Shown here in pieces: positions 27,228-35,378 of a stretch of 64,000 nt of DNA. Every line of letters begins with the position of its first letter. Position 1 is the first letter of the stretch. The stretch lies in the NCBI GenBank assembly GCA_040902895.1, contig JBBDWL010000148.1:1-64000 (forward strand), written 5' to 3'. The position numbers were made by a program, and so were the translations under genes. Origin of the DNA: JALYRV01 sp040902895. GTDB taxonomy: Bacteria; Acidobacteriota; Vicinamibacteria; Vicinamibacterales; SCN-69-37. Under the pieces are notes generated by a model. The model was not told where the DNA came from. It did no database searches and was given only the letters and a program-made list of their open reading frames with translations.

Positions 27228-29135
27228 ATGCCCACTCCCCACCCAGGTCCCGCAACCGCCTCGCGGCATGCCGCGATGTGGTCGGTGTCCGCCCTGGGGC
27301 TGGCGCTGACTGGTATTTCGTCTCCGGTGATGCTGCCGGGTGCATGGGGCATGGCCGCGGCAGCGACGGCGCTCGCTGGCCTGCTGCTGATGACGGGTCT
27401 GCGGCGTCACGCGCGGCAGTCGGGCGCCCTCGAGGTAGCGTCCAGTGAAGTCGAAAATCTCAAGGCGCTTCACATGGCCACGATCGAAGCGCTGGCTCTG
27501 GCCATCGACGCGAAAGACCAGACGTCGCATGCGCACATCCGCCGGCTGCAGCTCTACGCGGGCCGTCTCGCCGCAGACATGGGCCTGCCGGCTCTCGAGG
27601 TCGAAGCCGTGCGCACCGCGGCGCTGCTGCACGACATCGGCAAGCTTGCCGTGCCGGAGCACATCCTCTCGAAACCCGGACCGCTCTCACCGGAAGAATT
27701 CCAGAAGATCCGCGCGCATCCCAGGATCGGCGCCGAAATCATCGCGCGCGTGCCGTTTCCCTCGCCCGTCGCGCCGCTGATCCTCAGCCATCACGAACGC
27801 TGGGACGGCAAGGGCTATCCGGCGGGGTTGCACGGCCCGCAGATTCCTCTCGGCGCGCGGCTGCTGTCGGTGGTGGATTACTACGACGCGCTCACGACGG
27901 ACCGCCCGTACCATCCGGCGATGGCGCGCGAGGTCGCGATCGAGGTGCTGCAGCAGGAAGCCGGCCGCGCCCTCGACCCCGCCATCGTCGAGCGCTTCCT
28001 CGCGCAGCTGCCCGCGCTCGAGGCAGAAGCCCGCGCGCTGGATCTGCTGCCCGCGCCCGAGGCCGAAGCCGCGGTCGCCGCCGCGCTCGCGCGCGACGCC
28101 GAAGACACGGTGCGCGCGCGCACGGTGCTCGAGGACATTTCGCTGGCGCATCGCGAGATCTACGCGCTGTACGAAATCGCGCAGGCGCTGGGCTCGAAGC
28201 TTGGCGTGCCCGACACGATGTCGATCATCTCGTCGAAGCTCACCAACATCGTGCCGTTCACCGCATCGGCGCTGATGCTGCTCGACGAGAGCGGCGATAC
28301 GCTCAGCTGCCGCTATGCGATTGGCACCGATGCCGATCTGATCATGAAAACGCGGGTGCGCCTCGGCGATGGCCTCAGCGGCTGGGTGGCGCGCAACCGC
28401 CGCTGCCTCGTCAATGCGAGACCCGAAGCGGACCTCGAAGCGAGCGGCGTCACGGTGCCGCTCACGCTCAAGTCGGCGCTGGTGTGCCCCCTGGTCATCC
28501 AGGATATGTTCATCGGCACCCTCGCCGTCTATCACACCGAGACGTCCTTCTATCGCGAGGATCACCGCCGGCTGCTCGAGCGCGTGGCGGAACAGGCCGC
28601 GGCGGTCATCAAGAACTCGATCGTGTTCGAGCAGACGCAGTCAGACTCGCTGACCGACCCGCTCACGAACCTGCCGAACACGCGGTTCCTGTTCATGCAC
28701 CTCGCGCGCGAAATCGCCCGGGCCGGGCGCCACAAGTCTCAGGTCGCCTTGATCATCGCGGACCTCGACGGGTTCAAGGAGGTCAACGACACGCTCGGCC
28801 ATCACATCGGCGACCGCGCCCTCGCGGAGGTCGCGCGTGTGCTGCGCTCAGCCATCCGGCCCTATGACATCTGCGCCCGCTACGCCGGCGATGAATTCGT
28901 GGTTGTGCTCTCGGCCTGCGGCGCCGAAGATGCGGAGCGCAAGCGCCAGGAGCTGCAGCAGGCGATTGACGCCATGCGGTTCGAAGTCGACGGCCGCCTG
29001 CTGCCGCTCGGCATCAGCCTCGGCTGCGCCGTGTTCCCCGACGATGGCCAGACGCATGAGACGCTGCTGGCGGTGGCCGACAGCCGGATGTACAAGAACA
29101 AGACCAGCCGCAAGACCCACGCGATTAGTTCTTAA
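27228..29135 (+). CDS. HD-GYP / GAF / GGDEF cyclic-di-GMP enzyme
   Basis: A 635-residue signalling protein with two membrane helices (about 17-35 and 42-58). HD-GYP domain about 80-260: H135-D136 in LLHDIGKL and HHERWDGKGYP (188-198), the motif of active c-di-GMP phosphodiesterases. GAF domain about 315-465. GGDEF domain about 475-630 with AGDEF at 553-557 and ADLDGFKEVND, the pattern of an active cyclase. Having both making and breaking domains in one chain with HD-GYP, rather than EAL, is uncommon. ATG 27228 is chosen, as the upstream part of the frame is Arg-rich and unlike a membrane lead. Confidence 0.88.
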   Translation: MPTPHPGPATASRHAAMWSVSALGLALTGISSPVMLPGAWGMAAAATALAGLLLMTGLRRHARQSGALEVASSEVENLKALHMATIEALALAIDAKDQTSHAHIRRLQLYAGRLAADMGLPALEVEAVRTAALLHDIGKLAVPEHILSKPGPLSPEEFQKIRAHPRIGAEIIARVPFPSPVAPLILSHHERWDGKGYPAGLHGPQIPLGARLLSVVDYYDALTTDRPYHPAMAREVAIEVLQQEAGRALDPAIVERFLAQLPALEAEARALDLLPAPEAEAAVAAALARDAEDTVRARTVLEDISLAHREIYALYEIAQALGSKLGVPDTMSIISSKLTNIVPFTASALMLLDESGDTLSCRYAIGTDADLIMKTRVRLGDGLSGWVARNRRCLVNARPEADLEASGVTVPLTLKSALVCPLVIQDMFIGTLAVYHTETSFYREDHRRLLERVAEQAAAVIKNSIVFEQTQSDSLTDPLTNLPNTRFLFMHLAREIARAGRHKSQVALIIADLDGFKEVNDTLGHHIGDRALAEVARVLRSAIRPYDICARYAGDEFVVVLSACGAEDAERKRQELQQAIDAMRFEVDGRLLPLGISLGCAVFPDDGQTHETLLAVADSRMYKNKTSRKTHAISS

Positions 29136-29163
29136 TCGCAAATCGCAGGTCCATAATCGCTAA
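29133..29163 (+). repeat. Heptamer repeat between stop and start, carrying a -10 box
   Basis: Starting on the TAA stop, the heptamers TAATCGC, AAATCGC, AGGTCCA and TAATCGC follow in register. CATAAT (29152-29157) ends six bases before the GTG at 29164, so the repeat also supplies the downstream promoter box. Confidence 0.6.
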
Positions 29164-29859
29164 GTGATTCTGACGCTCCCCGTGTCCGAGATCCGCCGCG
29201 CGACGCCGCAGAGCCGGATCGTGCGGCTGGCGCTGGAGGGCGTCTTCGAGTACGAGCCCGGCCAGTCAGCGCTGATTGGCGTGCATGGCCAGCCCGATCG
29301 ACGCCACTATTCACTCGCCACGCCGCCCGAGATCGCCGTGCGTGAAGGCGCGCTCGAGTTTCTGGTGCGCACTGATCGCGACGGCAGCGTCGGGCCGCAT
29401 CTCGACGGCATCCATCGCGGATCGCGGGTCGACGTCGAAGGGCCGGCAGGGCGATTCATGCTGCCGGCGTCCTCCATCGATCCGTCCCGCCTCTTCATCG
29501 CCGGCGGCACCGGCATCGCGCCGATTCGCGCAATGCTGCTGCGCGCGCTCGCCATGCCGGGCAAATCGCTCAGCCTTGCCTATAGCGCGCGGACGTCACG
29601 CGAGTTCGCGTACCTGAAGGAGCTCGAAGCGCTGCGGTGCGACGGCCTGCGGCTGCTGTTCACCGCCACGCGCGAGGCATCTGCCAGCTGGAAGTACGAT
29701 CGCGGGCGATTGAATCAGACGCGTCTCTCGAGGCTGGTCGATTCGACCGACACGCTGTGCTTCGTCTGCGGCCCGCCGGCGCTGGTGGAAGATGTGCCGC
29801 GTGCGCTGATGAAGCTGGGGATCGAAGAAGGAAGGATACGGACGGAAATTTACGGCTGA
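29164..29859 (+). CDS. FAD/NAD-binding oxidoreductase (ferredoxin-NADP reductase family)
   Basis: A 231-residue flavin reductase-like protein. FAD domain about 1-105 with RHYSLAT at 47-53, and NAD(P) domain with GGTGIAPIRAM (about 114-124) and FVCGPPALVEDV near the C-terminus. No 2Fe-2S domain is attached, so it needs a separate acceptor or donor (ferredoxin, cytochrome or oxygenase). It starts with GTG six bases after CATAAT. Its end overlaps the convergent BON gene by 10 bases. Confidence 0.87.
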   Translation: MILTLPVSEIRRATPQSRIVRLALEGVFEYEPGQSALIGVHGQPDRRHYSLATPPEIAVREGALEFLVRTDRDGSVGPHLDGIHRGSRVDVEGPAGRFMLPASSIDPSRLFIAGGTGIAPIRAMLLRALAMPGKSLSLAYSARTSREFAYLKELEALRCDGLRLLFTATREASASWKYDRGRLNQTRLSRLVDSTDTLCFVCGPPALVEDVPRALMKLGIEEGRIRTEIYG

Positions 29860-30164
29860 ATCGCGAGATCCGATGTCACGCTGCTCACGCCCGGAACGGC
29901 TCCCGCAATCGCGACAGCTCGATCGCGTTCCGCAGCCGACGCCACGCGGCCCGTCAGCCGCACCTGATCGCCGGTGACATGCACGTCGATGCGTCGCCTG
30001 CCGACAATGGCGTCGTTGAGCAGCGCCGTTTTCACGCGCGCGATGAGGGCCAGCGAATCGCCGTCGGCGTGCGTGATGCCGGTGCTGACGCCAACCTTCG
30101 AACGTGACGCACAGGCCGGCAGGAGAACAACGCCGGCCAGCAATAATGCAATGAAGCAGCGCAC
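29850..30164 (-). CDS. BON-domain lipoprotein
   Basis: A 104-residue exported protein: lipobox LLPAC at about 14-18, then one BON domain (VKTALLNDAIVGRRRIDVHVTGDQVRLTGRVASAAERDRAVAIA). BON domains bind phospholipid or stabilise envelope proteins (OsmY, Kbp). The GTG start shares one base with the fabI stop (TAGTG), so it is the last gene of the zinc-protein/fabI/BON unit. C-terminal GVSSVTSDLAI closes the domain. Confidence 0.85.
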   Translation of the reverse strand: MRCFIALLLAGVVLLPACASRSKVGVSTGITHADGDSLALIARVKTALLNDAIVGRRRIDVHVTGDQVRLTGRVASAAERDRAVAIAGAVPGVSSVTSDLAIQP

Positions 30165-30967
30165 TACATGCCCATCGCGTGGAAACCGCCGTCGACCATC
30201 AGCACTTCACCCGTCACCGCGCGTCCGGCATCGCTGATCAGGAACATCGCGGCATCGGCCACGTCGCCGGTATCGACGGTGCGGCGCAGCGGCGCGCGAT
30301 CGCGATAGAGCTGCAGGATGCTCGAAAAGCCTGAAATGCCCGAGGCCGCCAGCGTCTTGATCGGCCCGGCCGAGATCGCATTGACGCGGATCGCCTTCGG
30401 CCCCAAATCGCTCGCGAGATACCGTACCGACGACTCGAGCGCCGCTTTCGCCACGCCCATCACGTTGTAATTCGGAAACACGCGATCGCTGCCGAGATAG
30501 GTCAGCGTCAGGATGCTGCCGCCGCCCTTCTTCTCCATCAGCGGCGCCGCGCGTTTCGAGAGCGCGATCAGGGAATACGCGCTCACGTCGAGCGCCGTGC
30601 GGAAGCCCTCGCGGCTCGTTTCGACGAACGGGCGCATCAGCTCTTCGCGCGGCGCGAACGCCGCGCCATGCACGACAAAATCGAGGCTGCCGAACTCGCG
30701 CTCCACGGCCGCAAACACATCGTCAATCTGGCTGTCGCTGGTGACGTCGCAGGGAAGGATGAGTGGCCGATCGAGGCCTTCGGAGAGCTCGCGGACGTTT
30801 TCCTCGAGCCGCTCGCCCTGAAAGGTGATGGCGAGCCGCGCGCCGGCCTCGGCCGCCTTCTGCGCGATCGCCCACGCGATCGATCGTTTATTCGCGACGC
30901 CGACGATGAGGCCGTGCATGCCGGCCAGCGTCTGGGCGCGCGCCGTTGGAGGATCGCCCGGGCTCAT
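30164..30967 (-). CDS. fabI: Enoyl-[acyl-carrier-protein] reductase FabI
   Basis: A 267-residue short-chain dehydrogenase of the FabI type, which carries out the last, NADH-dependent reduction in each fatty acid elongation cycle. Seen: GVANKRSIAWAIAQ for nucleotide, YLGSDRVFPNYNVMGVAKAALE with catalytic Y157/Y167 and K174, and SAGPIKTLAASGI, all FabI hallmarks that separate it from FabG. The ATG overlaps the stop of the RGG zinc protein in ATGA. Triclosan-target type enzyme; no other fatty acid genes are adjacent. Confidence 0.95.
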   Translation of the reverse strand: MSPGDPPTARAQTLAGMHGLIVGVANKRSIAWAIAQKAAEAGARLAITFQGERLEENVRELSEGLDRPLILPCDVTSDSQIDDVFAAVEREFGSLDFVVHGAAFAPREELMRPFVETSREGFRTALDVSAYSLIALSKRAAPLMEKKGGGSILTLTYLGSDRVFPNYNVMGVAKAALESSVRYLASDLGPKAIRVNAISAGPIKTLAASGISGFSSILQLYRDRAPLRRTVDTGDVADAAMFLISDAGRAVTGEVLMVDGGFHAMGM

Positions 30968-31740
30968 CGCGACCGGCGGCCGCGTCCGCCGCCGGGGCGT
31001 CCGCCGCCGCCGCGCGGACCGTCGGGACGAGGCGGCGCGAAGCGCCCGCCGCGGCCCGGCCGCTGGCCTCCACCGCCCTGCCCGCCGCGGCCCCCGTGAT
31101 TCCCGTTGGGATTGCCGCCGCCCTGTCCGCCGCGACCCCAGCGCGAGCCTCCGCGAGCGCCGGGCTGCCGAATCGTGAAGTCCGGAAGCGGACGCGCCGT
31201 CGGCGGCTCGTTGCCAGTGCGCGGAAGCTGCGCGCGGATCAGGCGCCGGTGCATCGGCCAAATCTCGTTGCCCGGTTCAGGCTCGGCGCTCTCGGCGCCG
31301 GCGGAGTCATCGCCCTCGGCCGCAGCCTCGGCCTCGGCAGGCTCAGCCGTCGCGGCGCGATCTGCCTCGTCCGCAGTCTCACCTGTCCCGCCGGCATCCC
31401 TTGCTTCCTCCGTGGCGTGCGGCGGCGCCGGCGCCAGCGACGCAGGCGCGTGATGGCCGTTGCCGTTCACGCCGGCCTCGTCGCCGTCATCGCCGGCCGG
31501 TGCCGCGGCGGTCTTCTGCAGACCCGACAGCACCTGCGCGTAAAGCGCGGCCGGTTCGTCCTTCTTGCGGCGTCGGGGCTCGCGCGCCTGCTTGAAGACG
31601 TGCTCGTGGTCGCACGTGGTGCAGCGGGTCTGTTTGATCGTGTCCTCGACAAGGGCGACGATCGCGTGGTTCGTAATGCGACGCTCGCGGGGACAGTAGT
31701 CGTCCACGATGTCGCCAAGACGCAGCGGGCGCTGCTCCAT
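30964..31740 (-). CDS. Zinc-binding protein with acidic linker and RGG-rich tail
   Basis: A 258-residue protein with three parts: residues 1-60 with C16, C40 and C43 and nearby His (DDYCPRERRITNHAIVAL, TRCTTCDHEHVFKQ), probably one zinc site; residues 75-165 acidic, Ala/Glu-rich and disordered; residues 190-258 rich in Gly-Arg (RGG) with GRGGRFAPPRP, like RNA-binding tails. The small N-terminal domain looks conserved; the rest is low complexity. GGGAG seven bases before the ATG supports the start. It precedes fabI with an ATGA overlap. I do not know its function; RNA binding is a guess from the tail. Confidence 0.72.
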   Translation of the reverse strand: MEQRPLRLGDIVDDYCPRERRITNHAIVALVEDTIKQTRCTTCDHEHVFKQAREPRRRKKDEPAALYAQVLSGLQKTAAAPAGDDGDEAGVNGNGHHAPASLAPAPPHATEEARDAGGTGETADEADRAATAEPAEAEAAAEGDDSAGAESAEPEPGNEIWPMHRRLIRAQLPRTGNEPPTARPLPDFTIRQPGARGGSRWGRGGQGGGNPNGNHGGRGGQGGGGQRPGRGGRFAPPRPDGPRGGGGRPGGGRGRRSR

Positions 31741-31914
31741 CTATAAACTCCCGAATCGAAAAGTCGCCTTGCGGCGCGACAGGCGCCGAGCCGCGGAATC
31801 GCGGACATGCGTGAGTGCCGGGTTAGTTATTGGGCCTCAAACGCGGAAGGCTTGTGCAGGTGCTGAAAGTCTATCAAAACCTGCTGAGCCAGTTCAATCC
31901 CATCTGATCTCTCC

Positions 31915-31971
31915 GGCGGGGACCCCTGCACCCCGCCTGGCTCGTTCGCTCGCGGGGCCCCACTGCCCCGC
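31915..31971. terminator. Two GC-rich hairpins in tandem after the S41 gene
   Basis: GGCGGGG/CCCCGCC (31915-31921 with 31931-31937) and GCGGGG/CCCCGC (31952-31957 with 31966-31971) are two versions of one unit about 37 bases apart, immediately after the S41 stop on the minus strand. No T-run follows; they may end or stabilise the transcript. The rest of 31741-31976 holds nothing I recognise. Confidence 0.45.
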
Positions 31972-31976
31972 TCCGC

Positions 31977-33257
31977 TCACTCGCGGTCCCGGTCAATCCA
32001 CGCCAGGGCGGCCGCCAGGACCGGATCCTGGCCCGAGGCCAGCGAGCTGGCATCCACCTGTACCGGCTGGTCCGGGATCACTCCCCGCCCTTCCAGTCTC
32101 GTGCCATTGGCCGTCACGAAATCGGCAATGGCGTGCAGCAGCGTATCCCCATTCGGCAGCCTGCTGAACGATGCGGGCAGGGCCTGGCCCATGGATGTCT
32201 CGCCGAAGACGCGGGCGCGGCCGACCGACTGCATCCCGCCGGCAAAGCATTCCGAGGCGCTTCCGGTCAGGCCATCGATGAGGATGGCGACCGGCCCTGC
32301 GAACGGCTCCACGGTCATGCCGTCAGGTTTCGAGCGCCGCGGATTGGCATAAAACGTCAGCGACGTCGTCCGGGTCTTCATCGTGCCGAGCGCTGTGCGC
32401 GTGTCGAAGAAATGGCCTGAGATGCCCATGATCATCCCGGCCAGGCCGCCGGGATTGCCGCGCAGATCGATCACGATTCCGCGCGACGAACGAAAACGAT
32501 CGACCGCGGCGGCAAAGGGTGCGTCGGCCGCGGCCATCCACACGTTGAAGCGGATCAGGCCTGCGGACGCGCCCGCCGGCGTTTCAACGGCGCGCGATTC
32601 CACGTCGAGTTTGAGCGGCGGCAGATTGCCGAGCAGGATCGTTTGCCCCGGCTCTTCGACGCGTTCGATGGTGGCAGTGCGGACACCTCCACGCGCGGGC
32701 TGGACGGTTGCGACGAACCGCGACCCAGCCGGGCCGCGCAGACGCATCATCGCCGCGCGCCAGATCTCGAGCGCCCGCATGCGCGGCTCGAGAGCGGCAG
32801 GCAGCCGCGCGCCCAGCGACGCAGCGCTCACGCCGGCAATGCTGATGAGACGATCGCCCGGCCGCACGCGCGCCTCGAAGGCCGGACTGCCGGCATCCAC
32901 GCGGGTCACCAGCAGCGCATCGCCGTCAGGGCGCACGTCGAAGCCCGGCCCGCCCGATCGATCCACCGCGTCTTCCCCGTCGACCGGGTCGGCGAACTGC
33001 GGAAGCACGGCGAAATGCGATTCGCCGAGCCGCGAAAGCATCCTGCCGATGGCGGCCCTGAGCTCGGCGGGTGTGCGCGCGCGTTCTGCTTCAGGCCGGA
33101 TCTCGGTGCGGACGGCGTTCCAGTCGACGCCACGAAAGGACGGGTCGTAGTACGTGGTGTTGATGATGGACCAGGCCGCGTCGAACGTCTGGAGAGCGAG
33201 CGGCTGCGCAGCGGTGGCCGCTTGCGCGAGCAGGATCGCAACGAACAGGAGCCTCAC
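31977..33257 (-). CDS. Exported S41-family peptidase with PDZ domain
   Basis: A 426-residue secreted serine peptidase-like protein: signal peptide (to about 17), PDZ domain about 105-205 (GGPGFDVRPDGDALLVTRVDAGSPAFEARVRPGDRL), then the S41 core (VIDLRGNPGGL, LIDGLTGSASECFAGGMQ with the nucleophile serine). The usual catalytic Lys motif of CtpA (GxxTxGKG) reads GETSMGQALP, so Lys is replaced, as in many tricorn-like S41 members. The GTG start overlaps the upstream stop in GTGA. Probably degrades periplasmic or external peptides. Confidence 0.87.
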   Translation of the reverse strand: MRLLFVAILLAQAATAAQPLALQTFDAAWSIINTTYYDPSFRGVDWNAVRTEIRPEAERARTPAELRAAIGRMLSRLGESHFAVLPQFADPVDGEDAVDRSGGPGFDVRPDGDALLVTRVDAGSPAFEARVRPGDRLISIAGVSAASLGARLPAALEPRMRALEIWRAAMMRLRGPAGSRFVATVQPARGGVRTATIERVEEPGQTILLGNLPPLKLDVESRAVETPAGASAGLIRFNVWMAAADAPFAAAVDRFRSSRGIVIDLRGNPGGLAGMIMGISGHFFDTRTALGTMKTRTTSLTFYANPRRSKPDGMTVEPFAGPVAILIDGLTGSASECFAGGMQSVGRARVFGETSMGQALPASFSRLPNGDTLLHAIADFVTANGTRLEGRGVIPDQPVQVDASSLASGQDPVLAAALAWIDRDRE

Positions 33258-34012
33258 TTAATCAGGGCCTTCACAGCGGGCGGCATCGCGAAGGCATCGG
33301 CCTTCACGGTGTTGAACTCGAACCGCTCGAGCGTGATCACCTGTTCGACGCCCATCATGTTCTGCACGAGCTGATGCGCCTGCAGAATGTCGCCCGTCTT
33401 GCGATAGTCGCGCACGAACGACGTCACGTCGATCGGTCCCATCGCCGTCTCGCGGGTGGCGACCGATCCGGCATGCAGCCCGGTCTCGGCGTCGAAGTAT
33501 TCCGTCGACTTGTCGCCGCCGACTCTGACCGCCTCGATACGCTGCGCCTTCCGCCCATCGAACGTCTCGGTGCCCGCCACCGTCAGCGACGTATAGCGTG
33601 CCAAATCGTGGAACGGTCCTTCGAACACGGCATCGAACCTTGCCTGATCGAGCTCTTTGCCCGACAGCAGCGTCGGGCCGACGATGGGATCGATCGTCCA
33701 GCCGCGCTCGCCGTCGAAACCGCTCTCGAGCGTGCCGATGCCGGCAATCTGGGCCTTGAGCAGCGCCTTGTTCGGGCGCGCGGCCACGATCTCGACCGTG
33801 CCCGTGATGCCCTGCGCGGGCATGGCGAGCGCGCCCGCCGCGCGCATCGACGTCAGCGGCGCCAGGGCCTTTTCGCCACCGAGGGCCGTGAGGTGACGCG
33901 CGATGATGGCGCGCGCCTCTGGTGTGATGGATGGTGTCTGCTGTGCCGACGCCGGCAGTGACGCCGCGACGACCACTGCAGCGGCAGTGAAACGAAGGAT
34001 GTAAGAGCGCAT
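33254..34012 (-). CDS. Exported hypothetical protein, LolA-like fold possible
   Basis: A 252-residue secreted protein with signal peptide to about residue 24 (PASAQ). The rest is strand-rich, with HLTALGGEKALAPLTSMRAAG near the start and EYFDAETGLHAG and VTSFVRDYRKTGDI later, features shared by LolA-like outer-membrane lipoprotein-sorting relatives. It is first gene of a two-gene unit with the S41 peptidase. TACAAT (about 14 bases before the ATG, minus strand) may be its -10. Function unknown. Confidence 0.7.
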   Translation of the reverse strand: MRSYILRFTAAAVVVAASLPASAQQTPSITPEARAIIARHLTALGGEKALAPLTSMRAAGALAMPAQGITGTVEIVAARPNKALLKAQIAGIGTLESGFDGERGWTIDPIVGPTLLSGKELDQARFDAVFEGPFHDLARYTSLTVAGTETFDGRKAQRIEAVRVGGDKSTEYFDAETGLHAGSVATRETAMGPIDVTSFVRDYRKTGDILQAHQLVQNMMGVEQVITLERFEFNTVKADAFAMPPAVKALIK

Positions 34013-34088
34013 GATGTGGAGATCTGATTGTAGACCGACTCCGGCACCGTGGCGTCTAATGGAACAGTTCAGCCAAGGGAGTATGCGG

Positions 34089-35378
34089 ATGAGGTCTCTC
34101 GTTTTCACGAAGCTGCTGGCCGTCGTCATCGTCTGCGCGGGCGCGCAGGCCGGCGCGCAGCGGTCGCTCGACTGGCCGTCATGGCGAGGACCGAATCGCG
34201 ACGGCCGCTCGCCCGATACCGGGCTGCTTCGGCAGTGGCCCGCCGGCGGGCCGCGCCTGCTGATGACCGCGCGCAATCTGGGCGCGGGCTTTTCGTCCGT
34301 CGCGATCAGCGGCGGCCGCATCTACGCGATGGGCGATCGCAAAGGCGCGCAGCAGCTGATCGCGCTGAGCGAGAGCGACGGCCGCGAACTCTGGTCCCTC
34401 CGTGTTGGTCCGGTTTGGGACGATGAGTACGCGGGGCCGCGGGGAACGCCGGCGATCAGCGACGGCATGATCTACGCGATCGGCACGGACGGCGATCTCG
34501 TCGCGGTCGACGCCGCGTCGGGAAAGGAACGATGGCGTAAACACCTCGAGCGCGATTTCGGCGGACGCATGATGTCGTCCTGGAGATTCGCCGAGTCGCC
34601 CCTCGTCGACGGCGATCGCATCATCGTCACGCCCGGCGGCCGCGACGCCATCATGGCCGCGCTCGACAAACGCACGGGCCGCGAGATCTGGCGCGCGGCG
34701 ATGGGCAGCTTTCAGAGCCGCGGGCCCGAGGGCGCCGGCTACGCGAGCGCGGTCATCTCGAATGGCGGCGGCGTCAAGCAATACATCCAGCTGGTCGGCA
34801 AGGGCGTCATCAGCGTGCGCGCGAGCGACGGCTATTTCATGTGGGGTTACGGGCGCGTCGCGAACGGCACGGCGAACATCCCCACGCCGATCGTCAGCGG
34901 CGACCACGTGTTTGCATCGAGCGGCTACGGCACCGGCGCGGCGCTGCTGAAGATCAACCCACAGGGTGATCGCACCACGGCCGAGGAGGTCTATTTCCTC
35001 AATCCCGGCACCTTCCAGAATCACCACGGCAACATGGTGCTGGTGAACGGAACCTTGTACGCCGGCCACGGCCACAATCAGGGCTTCCCCATTGCGATCG
35101 ACTTCGCGTCGGGCAAAGTCCTGTGGGGCGGCAGGCTTCGCAACGCCGGCCAGGGATCCGCAGCGGTGTCGTACGCCGACGGCCATCTCTATTTCCGCTA
35201 TCAGAACGGCGTGATGATGCTGATTGAAGCCACGCCGGACGGCTATCGCGAAAAAGGATCGTTCGAGATTCCGAACGTGCGCAACCCGAGCTGGTCGCAT
35301 CCCGTCATCATCAACGGCCGTCTCTATCTCCGCGAGCAGGACGCGCTCTACGTCTACGATGTCAGGGAGAATTCGTAA
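34089..35378 (+). CDS. Exported PQQ-like beta-propeller protein
   Basis: A 429-residue secreted protein: signal peptide about 1-24 (ending AGAQ), then repeated propeller blades (DWPSWRGPNRDGRSPDTGLL, LIALSESDGRELWSLRVG, LVAVDAASGKERWRKHL, ALDKRTGREIWRA). Such PQQ_2/Pyrrolo-quinoline-like repeats occur in quinoprotein dehydrogenases and in non-enzymic BamB-like scaffolds; no PQQ-binding Cys pair or haem site was seen, so enzymic function is unsure. GGGAG is at good spacing for ATG 34089 (an ATG at 34083 is too near it). The last 17 bases overlap the convergent MFS gene. Confidence 0.83.
   Translation: MRSLVFTKLLAVVIVCAGAQAGAQRSLDWPSWRGPNRDGRSPDTGLLRQWPAGGPRLLMTARNLGAGFSSVAISGGRIYAMGDRKGAQQLIALSESDGRELWSLRVGPVWDDEYAGPRGTPAISDGMIYAIGTDGDLVAVDAASGKERWRKHLERDFGGRMMSSWRFAESPLVDGDRIIVTPGGRDAIMAALDKRTGREIWRAAMGSFQSRGPEGAGYASAVISNGGGVKQYIQLVGKGVISVRASDGYFMWGYGRVANGTANIPTPIVSGDHVFASSGYGTGAALLKINPQGDRTTAEEVYFLNPGTFQNHHGNMVLVNGTLYAGHGHNQGFPIAIDFASGKVLWGGRLRNAGQGSAAVSYADGHLYFRYQNGVMMLIEATPDGYREKGSFEIPNVRNPSWSHPVIINGRLYLREQDALYVYDVRENS

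Noticed and set aside
31741..31976. Riboswitch or leader RNA before the RGG zinc protein
   Set aside because: Only the two GC-rich hairpins near the S41 stop are clear; no known riboswitch core recognised.
34089..35378. PQQ-dependent alcohol dehydrogenase
   Set aside because: Propeller repeats are present, but the protein is shorter and lacks the vicinal cysteines and haem domain of such enzymes.
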